Shown: in pieces, positions 1-9,756 of the stretch
Numbering within the stretch: position 1 is the stretch's first letter
How the letters are laid out: every line of letters begins with the position of its first letter
Assembly: GCA_017656335.1 (NCBI GenBank)
Contig: JACDOA010000001.1
Span: 124,001 to 188,000 of the forward strand
Length of the DNA stretch: 64,000 bases
DNA from: Thermosipho sp. (in: thermotogales)
GTDB taxonomy: Bacteria > Thermotogota > Thermotogae > Thermotogales > Fervidobacteriaceae
Reading direction: 5' to 3'
Made by a program: the position numbers and the translations under genes
Notes under the pieces: generated by a model
What the model was told of the DNA's origin: nothing
The model's database searches: none
Seen by the model: the letters and a program-made list of their open reading frames with translations, nothing else

Positions 1-2
1 AT

Positions 3-116
3 GCTGCTATGATGCTTGATGGTGGTGGATCAAGCGCAATGGTTGTTGGCCAAAATGTCGTAAACCAAGATGGAGAAATTCAAAGAGGTATTCCAGTAGG
101 GATTGGAATAAAATAA
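3..116 (+). CDS. Phosphodiester glycosidase (NAGPA domain), C-terminal end only
   Basis: The window opens inside a gene; only the last 37 codons are present, ending with TAA. The visible peptide contains AMMLDGGGSSAMVV, the hallmark DGGGSS strand near the C-terminus of NAGPA/DUF2233 phosphodiester glycosidase domains, followed by a short tail ending in GIPVGIGIK. Proteins of this family remove sugars from phosphodiester-linked glycans and in bacteria are usually exported. The N-terminus, and so any signal peptide or extra domain, lies outside the window. It is followed 17 bases later by apt, so the two may share a transcript. The family is fairly sure from the motif; the substrate is unknown. 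Confidence 0.7.
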   Translation, partial: AAMMLDGGGSSAMVVGQNVVNQDGEIQRGIPVGIGIK

Positions 117-133
117 CTTTGGAGGTGTATGAA

Positions 134-646
134 GTGAACTTAAGAGAATATATTAGAGATATTCCCGATTTTCCACAAAAAGGTATAATTTTTCGTGATA
201 TTACTCCACTTTTAAGAAATCCAGAAGCATTTAAAAAAGCTATCGATGATTTATGTGAAAAACTTCAAAATTTAGATTTTGATTTGATTGTTGCACCTGA
301 AGCAAGAGGATTCATTTTTGGCGGAGCTATTTCATATAAGCTCAAAAAAGGATTTGTACCTGTTAGAAAACCAGGAAAATTACCCTTCAATATTATTAGT
401 GAAAAATATTCTTTAGAATATGGAACCGCCGAGCTTCAAATGCATGCTGATGCCATTGAAAAAGGCCAAAAAGCAATAATTTTTGATGATGTTTTGGCTA
501 CTGGAGGTACTGCAAAAGCTTTGAAAAATTTGGTTGAAAAATCTGGTGGAGAGGTAGTCGCAATGGTCTTTTTAATTGAACTTACATATTTAAATCCTAG
601 AGACTTTTTACAAGGAGAAGAAATTATTTCTCTTATAAAGTTATAA
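134..646 (+). CDS. apt: Adenine phosphoribosyltransferase
   Basis: It converts adenine and PRPP to AMP in the cytosol (purine salvage). The 170-residue length is normal for the family. The start opens NLREYIRDIPDFPQKGIIFRD, the usual APT N-terminus, and the PRPP-binding loop is seen as IIFDDVLATGGTAKA near residue 120. I chose the GTG at 134 because GGAGGTG lies at 121-127 with correct spacing; an in-frame TTG at 119 would put the Shine-Dalgarno inside the gene. pgi follows after 12 bases, suggesting one transcript with the coaE group. Confidence 0.93.
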   Translation: MNLREYIRDIPDFPQKGIIFRDITPLLRNPEAFKKAIDDLCEKLQNLDFDLIVAPEARGFIFGGAISYKLKKGFVPVRKPGKLPFNIISEKYSLEYGTAELQMHADAIEKGQKAIIFDDVLATGGTAKALKNLVEKSGGEVVAMVFLIELTYLNPRDFLQGEEIISLIKL

Positions 647-658
647 GGAGGGCTAAAA

Positions 659-2014
659 ATGTTGAAATTTGACTTTGCAAACATCTTTAACAATAAAATA
701 CCAAATGGTATTAATAAAGATACTATAAATGATAATAAAAAAATTATTGAAGAATCTATTAACAATATAAAAAATAATAATCCAGGATTTGTAGAACTTG
801 TCTTAAGTCGAAAATGGATAGATTCAGTTTTAGATATTAACAATTTTGTAAAAAGTTTTGACAATTTAGTAGTTATTGGAATTGGTGGATCAGCTCTTGG
901 AAATATTGCTCTCCAAAATACATTGAGACCTTTAAATTGGAATAACTTTTCTAAAAACGAGAGAAAGGGTAATTTGAGAATTTTTATCATCGATAATGTG
1001 GATCCTGATTATGTCTCATCAATTCTAGACTCTATTGATCTTAAAAAAACCTTATTTAACGTAATATCAAAATCTGGTAGCACTGCGGAAGCAATGTCAA
1101 ATTATTTAGTTGCAAGAGGATTAATTGAAACATGTGGTCTATCACCCAGAAAGCACCTAATTTTTACTACTGATCCCAAAAAAGGTGTATTAAGAAAAAT
1201 TGCTAAAGAAGAGAACATTTTAACATTAGAAATACCTGAAAATGTTGGTGGAAGATTCAGTGTTCTTTCACCAGTAGGATTGTTATCAGCTATGGCTGCA
1301 GGCATAAACATTGAAGAACTCTACGACGGTGCAAAAAGTGCTTATTATCGAACAATTAATGAAAATATTTGGAACAACCCAGCTGCTCTTATAGCTCTAA
1401 TTCATTTCTTGTATTATCAAAAAGGAAGAAACATTTCTGTTATGATGGCTTATTCAAATAAATTATATTATCTTGCAGATTGGTATAGGCAACTCTGGGC
1501 AGAAAGTTTAGGAAAGGCTTACTCAAAAGACGGCAAAAAAATTCATATTGGACAAACTCCTGTAAAAGCTCTTGGTGCCGTTGATCAACATTCACAGATT
1601 CAATTATATAATGAGGGACCAAATGATAAAATAATAACATTTTTAAAAACAGAATCTTTTGATAGAGATATTAAAATTCCTTATATTCACATAGATGAAA
1701 ACTCTTTAAATTATTTACATGGAAAATCTTTATCTCAGCTTTTAAATAATGAGTTACTAGGGACTGAAACCGCTTTAGCTCAAAACGGCAAACCTTCTTT
1801 AAGAATTACATTTCCAAAAATCAACGAATTTAATGTTGGTGAATTTATAATGTATTATGAACTTGCCACTACTATTGCAGGAGATTTATTCAATGTAAAT
1901 CCTTTCGATCAGCCTGGCGTAGAATTAGGTAAAAAGATAACATATGCCTTAATGGGGAGAAATGGTTTTGAAGAATATCGTCCTTCAATTTCTGACGAAG
2001 GGATTGAAATTTAA
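659..2014 (+). CDS. pgi: Glucose-6-phosphate isomerase
   Basis: It interconverts glucose-6-phosphate and fructose-6-phosphate in glycolysis/gluconeogenesis. The 451 residues match the compact bacterial PGI form. Family blocks are visible in order: VIGIGGSALGN near residue 75, a SKSGSTAE phosphate-binding loop near 140, ENVGGRFSVLSPVG near 200, the DQHSQIQLYNEGP catalytic region near 305, and NPFDQPGVELGKK near the C-terminus. AAGGAGGG precedes the ATG. Its TAA overlaps the next ATG by one base (TAATG), so translation is probably coupled to the small downstream gene. Confidence 0.95.
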   Translation: MLKFDFANIFNNKIPNGINKDTINDNKKIIEESINNIKNNNPGFVELVLSRKWIDSVLDINNFVKSFDNLVVIGIGGSALGNIALQNTLRPLNWNNFSKNERKGNLRIFIIDNVDPDYVSSILDSIDLKKTLFNVISKSGSTAEAMSNYLVARGLIETCGLSPRKHLIFTTDPKKGVLRKIAKEENILTLEIPENVGGRFSVLSPVGLLSAMAAGINIEELYDGAKSAYYRTINENIWNNPAALIALIHFLYYQKGRNISVMMAYSNKLYYLADWYRQLWAESLGKAYSKDGKKIHIGQTPVKALGAVDQHSQIQLYNEGPNDKIITFLKTESFDRDIKIPYIHIDENSLNYLHGKSLSQLLNNELLGTETALAQNGKPSLRITFPKINEFNVGEFIMYYELATTIAGDLFNVNPFDQPGVELGKKITYALMGRNGFEEYRPSISDEGIEI

Positions 2015-2241
2015 TGGAAAATTTGATTAATATCTTAATAGAAATTTTTAATCCCACTGAAATCTTTAAACAAAATGAAATAATAACTATTATTGTAGAT
2101 TCTGAACAAAAGATGGAAGAAAAAATTTCAAAATTTTCTTCATTAATTTCAGACTTAGACGAAGAATACAGTTTTAGGTTCCTAACAAAAGATGAAACCA
2201 AAAATTTCAATTTTAAAGATTTAGGAGTGAAAATCTTTTGA
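2014..2241 (+). CDS. Small acidic protein of unknown function
   Basis: A 75-residue protein I do not recognise. It has no signal peptide, cysteine cluster or membrane segment. The N-terminal half is hydrophobic/acidic and predicted alternating strand-helix (LINILIEIFNPTE, then IITIIVDSEQKMEEKI), so it may be a small alpha/beta domain. It is translationally coupled on both sides: its ATG overlaps the pgi stop by one base, and its TGA overlaps the TTG start of coaE by 3-4 bases. That tight fit and the normal codon use make it a real gene rather than a chance frame. Confidence 0.65.
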   Translation: MENLINILIEIFNPTEIFKQNEIITIIVDSEQKMEEKISKFSSLISDLDEEYSFRFLTKDETKNFNFKDLGVKIF

Positions 2242-2777
2242 AATTTATTCTTTGTGTTTCAGGTAAAATTGGAACTGGCAAAACTACTGTTTCTAAATTT
2301 TTTAAAGAAAAAGGTTTTACTTATATAAACATGGATGAAGTAGGTAATGAAGTTTTTGAAAAAAAACAACATGAAATATTGAATGTTTTTGGCACTTCAA
2401 ATAGAAGTGAAATTTCAGAGATTGTTTTTAATGATTTTGAAAAACTAAAAATTCTTGAATCTATTTTGCATCCTGAAATGTTGAAAATTCTAGCTGAAAA
2501 AACCCAAAGAAATCTTAACTATGTTATAGAAGCGGCTATTAAAAGACGTTTAAATTTAAACTGTGACATCAATTTAACTATAACATCCGAAAAAAAAATC
2601 ATTTTCGAACGATTAATTCAAAGAGGTTTAACTGTAGATAAAATAGAAAAAATTTTGAGGGCTCAAGAAGATATAATTCCTGAAGGTATAGTTATCGACA
2701 ATAGTTTTTCATTAAAAATCTTAAATAGAAAATTGGAGTATATTTATTTATTTCTCAAAAGATCCTTTAAATTTTAA
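2238..2777 (+). CDS. coaE: Dephospho-CoA kinase
   Basis: It phosphorylates the 3'-OH of dephospho-CoA, the last step of CoA synthesis. At 179 residues it is a little shorter than the typical 195-205. The P-loop is VSGKIGTGKTTVSKFF at residues 7-22, followed by the NMDEVGNEVF substrate-side Asp region, and an LHPEM motif near residue 75, characteristic of CoaE. The start is TTG at 2238, overlapping the previous stop (TTGA), with GGAGTGA as the ribosome site. The lid region is short but has the usual arginine pair (FERLIQRG). It is the last gene before a terminator. Confidence 0.88.
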   Translation: MKFILCVSGKIGTGKTTVSKFFKEKGFTYINMDEVGNEVFEKKQHEILNVFGTSNRSEISEIVFNDFEKLKILESILHPEMLKILAEKTQRNLNYVIEAAIKRRLNLNCDINLTITSEKKIIFERLIQRGLTVDKIEKILRAQEDIIPEGIVIDNSFSLKILNRKLEYIYLFLKRSFKF

Positions 2778-2781
2778 AAAT

Positions 2782-2808
2782 AGTGCTATGTACATAGCAC
2801 TATTTTTT
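2782..2808. terminator. Bidirectional intrinsic terminator between convergent coaE and uvrB
   Basis: The arms AGTGCTATG and CATAGCACT (2782-2790 and 2793-2801) leave a two-base TA spacer, so the tip must open to form a loop. Seven T follow on the + strand and a shorter T-run follows on the - strand. It lies just after the coaE stop and overlaps the uvrB stop codon, so it can end both transcripts. Confidence 0.85.
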
Positions 2809-4788
2809 TCTTGAAGAATTTAATTTTTCTTTAATATTAAACAATTCATCTCTTAATTTTGCAGCATCTTCGTATCGTAATTCAGCAGCAGCTTTATACA
2901 TTTCTTCCTCAAGAATCGCAATATATTCTTCCAATGATAATGATTCTTTTAATGATAAAACATTTTGAATCTCTTCTTTGTATTCTTCCTCTTCTTCCAT
3001 AAAAGGTTTAAATATTTCAACGTTTAATGGTTTTATAATAGATTTTGGTTTTATACTGTGTTTTTTGTTATATTCTATTTGTAATTTTCTTCTTCTTTTA
3101 GTTTCTTCAATTGCTCTCTTCATAGCTGGAGTAATTCTATCAGCATACATTAAAACCTTCCCATTTTCATTACGTGCAACTCTTCCGATTATTTGTATTA
3201 ATGTAGTTTCACTTCTTAAAAATCCTTCTGTATCTGAATCCAAAATAGCTACTAATGAAACTTCTGGAAGATCTAATCCTTCTCTTAAAAGATTTATTCC
3301 AACTACCACATCCACGTCTCCTCTTCTAAGTTTTTTTAATACCTCCACTCTTTCAATTGTGTCAAGCTCAGAATGAATATAAAGAGCATTAATGCCTATT
3401 TCAACCAAATGTTCGGCTAGTTTTTCTGCCACTTTTTTTGTTAATACTGTTATAATTGCCCTTTCACCTCTTTTCTTGACTTTTGTAATCTCGTTGACAA
3501 TATCATCTATTTGATTTTGAGTAGGTCTTACCTCTACTTCCGGGTCAATTAAACCTGTAGGCCTAATTATTTGTTCCACAACCTGCTCGGAATTTTTAAG
3601 CTCAAACTCGGCTGGTGTGGCTGATACAAAAATTACCTGGGGAATTTTATGCCAAAATTCTTCAAATTTTAATGGTCTATTATCAAAGGCACATGGTAAT
3701 CTGAATCCATACTCAACTAAATTCTTTTTTCTTGAATAATCGCCGTTGTACATTGCCCTAAGTTGAGGAATTGCAATATGAGATTCGTCAATAAAAAGTA
3801 AATAATCATCTTTAAAATAATCTAATAATGTATAAGGTGGTTCTCCTGGCTTTCTACCATCAAAATGACGTGAGTAATTTTCAATACCAGTACAATAACC
3901 CAAAGCTGTGAGCATTTCAACATCATTTAAAGTTCTTTGTTTAATTCTTTCAGCTTCTAGAACTTTTCCCAATCTTTTGAAATATCTTACCTGTTCATCT
4001 AATTCTTTTAAAATTTCGTTTATAGCTCTTTTTATTTTTTCATCAGTGGTTATAAACTCTTTAGAAGGATAAATAACTACTTTATCTAACTTTTCTATAA
4101 TATTCCTATTTAATGTATCTATACTATAAATTGCTTCAACTTCATCACCAAATAATTCTATTCGAATTCCTTCATCTTGATAAGTAGGAAAAATTTCAAT
4201 AATATCTCCTCGGACCCTAAAACTTCCTGTAATTGATACATCTTCTTTTCTTTCATATCCTATTTTTGCTAGATAACTAGTAATCTTGCTGATTTTTATC
4301 CGTTCACCAACACTTATAGAGAAATTTAATTCATCAAAATCTTTTGGATCACCACAATTGTAAATTGCAGATACACTTGCCACAACTATTACATCTTTTC
4401 TTGTCATAATCGATTTTATAGCACTCATTCTCATTCTAGCAATTACATCATTAATATCGGCATTTTTTTCAATATATAGATCTTTAGTAGGAATATATGC
4501 TTCAGGTTGATAATAGTCATAATAACTAACAAAAAATTCAACTTTATTTTCTGGAAAAAAACTTTTAAATTCAGCATAAAGCTGTGCAGCAAGAGTTTTG
4601 TTAGGAGAAATTATCAAAGTAGGTTTTTGAACTTTTTCAATTACTTTTGCCATTGTAAAAGTTTTTCCACTTCCAGTGACCCCTAGCAAAGTTTGTACTC
4701 TATAATTTTTTCTTATTCCTTCCACCAATTTTTCAATAGCTTTAGGCTGGTCTCCTGAAGGCTTGTATTCAGAAACAACTTTGAACAT
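2800..4788 (-). CDS. uvrB: UvrABC system protein B (excinuclease helicase subunit)
   Basis: It is the damage-verification helicase of nucleotide excision repair, loaded by UvrA and then partnered with UvrC. The 662 residues are full length. Visible blocks are [11 protein letters not shown] at the N-terminus, Walker A GVTGSGKT near residue 38, the damage-probing beta-hairpin [14 protein letters not shown] near 92, a DESH helicase motif II near 337, [12 protein letters not shown] motif VI near 540, and a C-terminal UVR domain ([14 protein letters not shown]) for UvrC binding. AGGAGG precedes the ATG, and the gene overlaps the end of the upstream RqcH-type gene by 20 bases, so the two are co-transcribed. 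Confidence 0.96.
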   Translation of the reverse strand: MFKVVSEYKPSGDQPKAIEKLVEGIRKNYRVQTLLGVTGSGKTFTMAKVIEKVQKPTLIISPNKTLAAQLYAEFKSFFPENKVEFFVSYYDYYQPEAYIPTKDLYIEKNADINDVIARMRMSAIKSIMTRKDVIVVASVSAIYNCGDPKDFDELNFSISVGERIKISKITSYLAKIGYERKEDVSITGSFRVRGDIIEIFPTYQDEGIRIELFGDEVEAIYSIDTLNRNIIEKLDKVVIYPSKEFITTDEKIKRAINEILKELDEQVRYFKRLGKVLEAERIKQRTLNDVEMLTALGYCTGIENYSRHFDGRKPGEPPYTLLDYFKDDYLLFIDESHIAIPQLRAMYNGDYSRKKNLVEYGFRLPCAFDNRPLKFEEFWHKIPQVIFVSATPAEFELKNSEQVVEQIIRPTGLIDPEVEVRPTQNQIDDIVNEITKVKKRGERAIITVLTKKVAEKLAEHLVEIGINALYIHSELDTIERVEVLKKLRRGDVDVVVGINLLREGLDLPEVSLVAILDSDTEGFLRSETTLIQIIGRVARNENGKVLMYADRITPAMKRAIEETKRRRKLQIEYNKKHSIKPKSIIKPLNVEIFKPFMEEEEEYKEEIQNVLSLKESLSLEEYIAILEEEMYKAAAELRYEDAAKLRDELFNIKEKLNSSRKK

Positions 4789-6448
4789 CTTCTAGCCTCC
4801 TAGGATTTACATAAATAGTCTTATAATTATCATATAAAACCATACCTGGTTTTAAATCTTTTGTTTTTCTTACATGTTTAATTTTTGTGTAATCAACAGG
4901 AACATTCGTAGAATTTTTACCTTTACTATACCCTGCTGCTAACTGAGCAGCAAATTTTAAAGTTTCCATATCAATGTCTTTCCCTTCACTTTTTATTACA
5001 ACGTGAGCCCCTGGCATTCCATGTGAATGGAGCCATATATCTTCTTTTGAAGATTTCTTTACAAGCTCGTCATTTTGTCTATTGTTCTTTCCAATATATA
5101 TTGTAAATCCATTATATATTGTTTTCCTTGGTAAAGACTTTTCTATTTTCTTTTTTCGTTTTCCCTTTTTTTCCTTTATTAACCCATATTCAATTAATTC
5201 TTTTTTTATCTCTTCTACATCTTTGGTATTCTCTATTTCATTAATTGAATACCAAAGTTGATACAAATAGTCTAATTCTTTTTCAAGATATTCTTTTCTT
5301 TCTAATAAACCTTTTAATTTGGTTTTTTTCCTATTATAAATTCTAAAATAATTATTAGCATTTTCAATTGGGTTTTTATCTTTCTCCAGTGGAATATTTA
5401 TCTTTTCCCCAGTATTCCAATCTTCAAGTTCAACTTCTTTTTGAAAATCATTAATTCGATAAAAATATGCTTTTAAAAGCTCTCCCCATTTTTTATATTT
5501 TTCATAATCTGAGTTTTTTCTTATTTCTTTTTCAATTTTTGTAAGAATATTTTCTAGTTTTTCTATTTTTTTGATTACTATATTTTCCAAATTTTTTTTA
5601 ACTTGAAATAGATAACTTTTTTGCTCAATCCATTCAAAAAAGAATGATATTGCTTTTGAAATATCATCCAAATTCTTATATTCCATTCCTAAATGATTCA
5701 ACTTAAATGCACTAATTTCAAAAGGTTGATTATTTTCAAAATAAATATATAATTTATTCTCTTCAAATTCTCTCATCAATTCTTCAACAGTTTTTACTAT
5801 AATTTCTAAATCATCACAGGAGAATTTCTTATCCTCCAAATTTGCTCTATATAGAACCTCATTTGCTGTAATTTTAGAAAAACCTTGTATGTTTTTAAAA
5901 ATAAACTCTGATTTTTTACCATCGAAAGCCTTTGCAAAGGAAAACAATTTATCTAAATCTGTTTTAGGATTTATTTTTGAACCTTCAAATAATTTAAATT
6001 TTTCACCTGGAATTATATTTCTGTATCTTGTAGTAATTCTTCTATAAGCATCTAAAATTTTATTATTCTCTACTATTATTATATTGGAATGCTTTCCCAT
6101 TATATCAGTATAAATTTCATATTTATGTGTCACTCCAATTTCATCATTTTTTTCTAAAACTAATTTAGCGGTTCTTTCAAAACCAAATTGTTCAAAAGAT
6201 AATATTTTAGAATTTTTTATTCTACTTCTTAAAAAATCTACAAAATAATGTTTTTTCATATCTTGTGAAAGCATTCTTCTTTCAAAAGTCATATATGAAA
6301 AATTTGGATTTAATGATATTTTAAGATCAACATTTGAAAAGCTGAAATACATAGTATTTTTTTTGTAATAAATATTTTTTAAAAAACTTCCAACTATAAA
6401 TTGAGCTTGATTGATAAACTTGTTCATTACAAAACCATCATAAGGCAC
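4769..6448 (-). CDS. rqcH: NFACT-family protein, Rqc2/RqcH type (ribosome quality control)
   Basis: NFACT proteins bind obstructed 50S-peptidyl-tRNA complexes and add alanine tails; older databases call them fibronectin-binding proteins. The 559 residues show NFACT-N ([10 protein letters not shown] start), a long coiled-coil middle (about 280-420, rich in Lys/Glu), and a C-terminal NFACT-R domain with [10 protein letters not shown] and [14 protein letters not shown] near 460-500. I chose the GTG at 6448 because AAGGAGG lies 6 bases upstream; the in-frame ATG at 6466 precedes that site. Odd point: the Asp-Arg pair needed for tailing in Bacillus (D97-R98) seems to be Glu-Arg here (E91-R92). The gene is paired with uvrB by overlap. 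Confidence 0.85.
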   Translation of the reverse strand: MPYDGFVMNKFINQAQFIVGSFLKNIYYKKNTMYFSFSNVDLKISLNPNFSYMTFERRMLSQDMKKHYFVDFLRSRIKNSKILSFEQFGFERTAKLVLEKNDEIGVTHKYEIYTDIMGKHSNIIIVENNKILDAYRRITTRYRNIIPGEKFKLFEGSKINPKTDLDKLFSFAKAFDGKKSEFIFKNIQGFSKITANEVLYRANLEDKKFSCDDLEIIVKTVEELMREFEENKLYIYFENNQPFEISAFKLNHLGMEYKNLDDISKAISFFFEWIEQKSYLFQVKKNLENIVIKKIEKLENILTKIEKEIRKNSDYEKYKKWGELLKAYFYRINDFQKEVELEDWNTGEKINIPLEKDKNPIENANNYFRIYNRKKTKLKGLLERKEYLEKELDYLYQLWYSINEIENTKDVEEIKKELIEYGLIKEKKGKRKKKIEKSLPRKTIYNGFTIYIGKNNRQNDELVKKSSKEDIWLHSHGMPGAHVVIKSEGKDIDMETLKFAAQLAAGYSKGKNSTNVPVDYTKIKHVRKTKDLKPGMVLYDNYKTIYVNPRRLEDVQSCF

Positions 6449-6489
6449 AAAAAAACCTCCTTTCATTTAAATAAGTATAACATAAATAA

Positions 6490-6510
6490 AGCGGCCCTTT
6501 AAGGGCCGCT
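6490..6510 (-). terminator. Strong GC hairpin after the substrate-binding protein gene
   Basis: A perfect palindrome AGCGGCCCTTAAAGGGCCGCT (read on the - strand) lies between the end of the ABC substrate-binding gene and the start of the RqcH gene. On the - strand TTTATTTATG follows, a modest U-run, so it could terminate or attenuate read-through into rqcH-uvrB. Confidence 0.65.
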
Positions 6511-6532
6511 AAACAAACAGGATTAATATCAA

Positions 6533-8377
6533 TTATTCTTTACCTTCAAAGTAATATGCGTAATAGTCATCACCTGGTCTCATTGGATTTGGATACCATC
6601 CTTTGAGCCATGCTCTGTGTACACGTACACCTACTGGTTGATAAAGTGGTACACTAATTGCATATTTTACCACAAATTCCTGTGCTTTCTTGTAAAGCTC
6701 TTCACGAACAACTGGATCAGTTTCTGCAGCTGCAGCTTCAATTATTTCATCCAAACTCTTTCCACCAAGTTCATCCATTGGAGTGCTAACAAATTCTTGG
6801 AATTTTTTACCCTGTCTTGTGCTGTAATCACCTTTAGAGTCATAGTATGTGAATATAAAGTTGTCTGGGTCTGGGAAGTCAGCAAGCCATCCAAGAATAA
6901 ATATTGGAAGCTCACCACGTTTAGTAGCATCAAGGAATGTTGGCCATTGTAATCCTACAACTTCAATTTTAAATTTTGGATTAAGCATTTCAAGATATGC
7001 TTTGACCATTTCAGCTGTTCTTTGTCTTGCTTCGTTTCCAAGGTTGTATGCAACAGAGAATTTAACTCCTTTTTCCCATACTTCACCATTCCATGCTTGC
7101 ATTAACTCCTGTCTTGCTTTAAAGAGGTTGAAATCATAAAGTGGTAATGTTGGATCATAACCTAACAATGAATCTGGTAATGCTGTTGGTACTCTTTTAC
7201 CGAAGCCTTTTAATACGTCATTTATTAGTGCATCATAATTTATTACGTGTGCAATTGCTCTTCTTGCATGTACATCTGAGAAGAAATCTGGTGGAATTCC
7301 ATTTCCATCAAGTTTACCACTGCCTATGTATTTACTGTCTTCTTTAATCGACCAGTTGAATCCAAGTACTGTAACTGATAACGTTGGTAATCCCTCAATT
7401 ATTTCTATATCTGGATTTCCTCTTACTTGATCAAGATATTGTGTTGGAATATATGCAATATCTGCGTCTCCTTTTTCAAGCATTGCTTTTCTGGTAGAAA
7501 ATTCATCTACTCCCCAAATAATTACTTTCTTTATCTTTGCTGGTTCTCTCCAATAATTTTCATTTGCTTCAAGTATTACTTTTTGTTGTGCTCTGTCCCA
7601 TTCTACAAATTTGTATGGCCCTGTTCCCATTGCTGTTTGGAAAAGTGGTGATTCTTCTTTTCCTTGATCATGCCATTTCCACCATGTGGTTGGTTGTCCA
7701 TCCCAAAGTCCTACTTCTATACACCATTCTTTGTCAAGTATTGCTCCCCAACTCGAACCTTGGGCAATAACATTCAAGAATGGAGCATATGGTCGTTTAA
7801 GATGAAATACTACATTATCTCCATCAACTTCAATTGCTTTGTCAACTACATCATATACTTGTTTGAATACTTCCTCTGCTCCTGGTACTGGATTTCCATT
7901 TTCATCAAACAATTCATCCCAGGACTTTCCTGAAACTTCTTCTGCCATTTGAGTTACATCCCAGATGCCAAATATTGCATACCAAAGCATCCAAACAGGT
8001 CCACCAGCTGGATTGTAAAGTAACCCTCTTTCAAAACTGTATTCAACATCTTCTGGAGTTAAGTCATTACCATTGTGGAACTTTACCCCTTTTCTAATTG
8101 GGAAAATATATGTTGTTCCACCATCTTTAACTAAGCCGTTTTCAACAGATGGAACTTCTGTAGCAAGTCTAGGTTCAAATTCACTAACACTGGAACCTTT
8201 GTATTGAATAAGGTTCTCGTATACTTGATAAATAACTTCTCCACTAGCTGTGTCATACGCAAGATGTGGATCAAGAGTATCTGGTTCACCGATGGTAGCA
8301 TCAACTAATACGTTTGGATCTGCTGCATATAAAACCACTGCTAGTAAAACTGCCAAAAACACTAACAACTTCTTCAC
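6533..8377 (-). CDS. ABC transporter substrate-binding protein, family 5 (peptide/oligosaccharide type)
   Basis: A periplasmic solute receptor for an Opp/Dpp-type importer. The 614 residues are typical. An N-terminal Sec signal (KKLLVFLAVLLAVVLYAADP) has no lipobox cysteine. The SBP_bac_5 core follows: GEPDTLDPHLAYDTASGEV, FPIRKGVKFHNGNDLTPEDV near residue 105, and MGTGPYKFVEWD near 250. In Thermotogales this family is used for beta-glucans and other oligosaccharides as well as peptides, so the ligand cannot be told from sequence. I chose the GTG at 8377 behind a GGGGGG ribosome site; the in-frame ATG at 8413 is upstream of it. It has its own promoter and terminator, and no permease or ATPase genes are adjacent. 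Confidence 0.92.
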   Translation of the reverse strand: MKKLLVFLAVLLAVVLYAADPNVLVDATIGEPDTLDPHLAYDTASGEVIYQVYENLIQYKGSSVSEFEPRLATEVPSVENGLVKDGGTTYIFPIRKGVKFHNGNDLTPEDVEYSFERGLLYNPAGGPVWMLWYAIFGIWDVTQMAEEVSGKSWDELFDENGNPVPGAEEVFKQVYDVVDKAIEVDGDNVVFHLKRPYAPFLNVIAQGSSWGAILDKEWCIEVGLWDGQPTTWWKWHDQGKEESPLFQTAMGTGPYKFVEWDRAQQKVILEANENYWREPAKIKKVIIWGVDEFSTRKAMLEKGDADIAYIPTQYLDQVRGNPDIEIIEGLPTLSVTVLGFNWSIKEDSKYIGSGKLDGNGIPPDFFSDVHARRAIAHVINYDALINDVLKGFGKRVPTALPDSLLGYDPTLPLYDFNLFKARQELMQAWNGEVWEKGVKFSVAYNLGNEARQRTAEMVKAYLEMLNPKFKIEVVGLQWPTFLDATKRGELPIFILGWLADFPDPDNFIFTYYDSKGDYSTRQGKKFQEFVSTPMDELGGKSLDEIIEAAAAETDPVVREELYKKAQEFVVKYAISVPLYQPVGVRVHRAWLKGWYPNPMRPGDDYYAYYFEGKE

Positions 8378-8419
8378 AAAAATCCCCCCTTTTCTGGAGT
8401 AATATAGTAGCACACCGAT

Positions 8420-8449
8420 ATTATACCATAATTTTTACAATTAAATCAA
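8420..8449 (-). promoter_or_regulatory. Sigma-A-type promoter of the substrate-binding protein gene
   Basis: On the - strand TTGATT (8449-8444), 18 bases, then a perfect TATAAT (8425-8420). It lies about 45 bases ahead of the GTG start at 8377 and is one of the best promoter matches in the window, fitting a highly expressed receptor. Confidence 0.75.
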
Positions 8450-8494
8450 GTATATTAACAATACCAAAAAGAAATTATATGACTGTTACAAAAC

Positions 8495-9709
8495 TTAAAA
8501 ATAATTAACTACATATTTTACATAATCTCCTGAAAAAAATATATCAGGCGCAATATAATCATTTGAATAATTTTTATAGAACCTGGTGGGAATAAAAACT
8601 CTAATATTTGTCCAATGTGTTGAAAATTCTTTCATTGAGCCATAAAAATTTGCTGGATAAGACGGGAAATCTCCTATTATTTTTCCAACCTCCCATTTTT
8701 TAACAAAAGATATCACAAACATTGGCAAAGGATGAATTATGTATCTATCTGAAATAAAGATCAAATTTTTATTTGAAAAATTTCTTTCATTTGGATGAAT
8801 ATATCCATATTTTTCATATTTTAAAACTTTATTTCCAAATGAATAGAATACTTCATCTGATATGTAATGATTTTCATCAGTTATAAAAGATAATAACATA
8901 TAAACTCCACTTAAATCATTTATATCACCATAACTACTTCTCATATCTATTAATAATGTCGTTATGCTTTCATTTGAAATAGATTCAAGCAAGGTTAACA
9001 TTTTATAAAAATCCTTTCCTTCTACATCAAAATGATTTACCTTTAAAAGACCAATTTCTGAATTTAATTTTTCATATTCAAAAGGTTCTAATTTAATTCT
9101 TTTACAATACTCCTCAAAAGTTATAGCTTCAATAATTTTTTTATAAGTATAACCCTCATATTGATATTCAATTTTAAACTTATTTTCTCTTTCAAAATCA
9201 GGCAAAAGTGGAAAAATTGTCAAAGTAAAATTATGTTTCTTAACATAATCATTGACTCCATTAACGCAATTTTTATATTTTAAATACACATTTTCTATAT
9301 CTTCATCATTAATTTTTAGAATTATTGCATTTTTAGGAATTTCACAACCACTAATTACAACTTTAAATGTTTCATCTAAATAACATATTTTTAAAGGAAG
9401 TAATTTAGATGTCTTGTTTTGATAAGGAATACTAAAATGAACTTCGGGTAGTACATTAAAATGTTCTCCTAAAAATTGAAAAAATTCATATCTATTCATC
9501 ATTTTTGAAATATTAACTTCACTTAATTCAAAAGAATTTTCCAAAAATCTTCCAATATGAAATGTTTCAATCTTATTTTTTATATAATCATATTCCTTCT
9601 GAAGTGTTTGTTTAGAAAATTTTTGATATTTAAAAATAAACGGTGAAATTAAGAAGAATATAAAAACTGCGATGACAAAAATAAAAGTCAAATTTAGTAT
9701 CTTTTTCAC
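8495..9709 (-). CDS. Membrane-anchored S41 peptidase-like protein, probably inactive
   Basis: A 404-residue protein with one N-terminal membrane segment (residues 5-25) and the rest extracytoplasmic. Several features recall the S41 (tail-specific/C-terminal processing) fold: LPEVHFSIPY near 87-96, like the conserved DxH segment, LLIDMRSSYGD at 252-262 in place of LIIDLRxNxGG, a following strand NLIFISDRYIIHPLPMF at 314-330, and a late APDIFF near 387. In true S41 enzymes the strand around 315-330 carries the catalytic Ser; here I see no serine in the right context and no downstream Lys motif. The start is GTG at 9709 behind AAGGGGGG. The fold assignment is tentative and the function unknown. 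Confidence 0.55.
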   Translation of the reverse strand: MKKILNLTFIFVIAVFIFFLISPFIFKYQKFSKQTLQKEYDYIKNKIETFHIGRFLENSFELSEVNISKMMNRYEFFQFLGEHFNVLPEVHFSIPYQNKTSKLLPLKICYLDETFKVVISGCEIPKNAIILKINDEDIENVYLKYKNCVNGVNDYVKKHNFTLTIFPLLPDFERENKFKIEYQYEGYTYKKIIEAITFEEYCKRIKLEPFEYEKLNSEIGLLKVNHFDVEGKDFYKMLTLLESISNESITTLLIDMRSSYGDINDLSGVYMLLSFITDENHYISDEVFYSFGNKVLKYEKYGYIHPNERNFSNKNLIFISDRYIIHPLPMFVISFVKKWEVGKIIGDFPSYPANFYGSMKEFSTHWTNIRVFIPTRFYKNYSNDYIAPDIFFSGDYVKYVVNYF

Positions 9710-9756
9710 AAAATCCCCCCTTAAATTATATTATACACTAAATACTGAAAAATAAC

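Noticed and set aside
436-990. 184-codon open frame on the - strand across apt and pgi
   Set aside because: It is antisense to two clearly identified genes, has a low-complexity composition rich in Ile/Ser/Lys/Phe, and no ribosome site; a shadow of codon bias.
6617-7933. Several + strand frames (61-111 codons) opposite the ABC substrate-binding gene
   Set aside because: They lie fully antisense to a well-supported exported protein and their peptides are Cys/His/Leu-rich nonsense without motifs.
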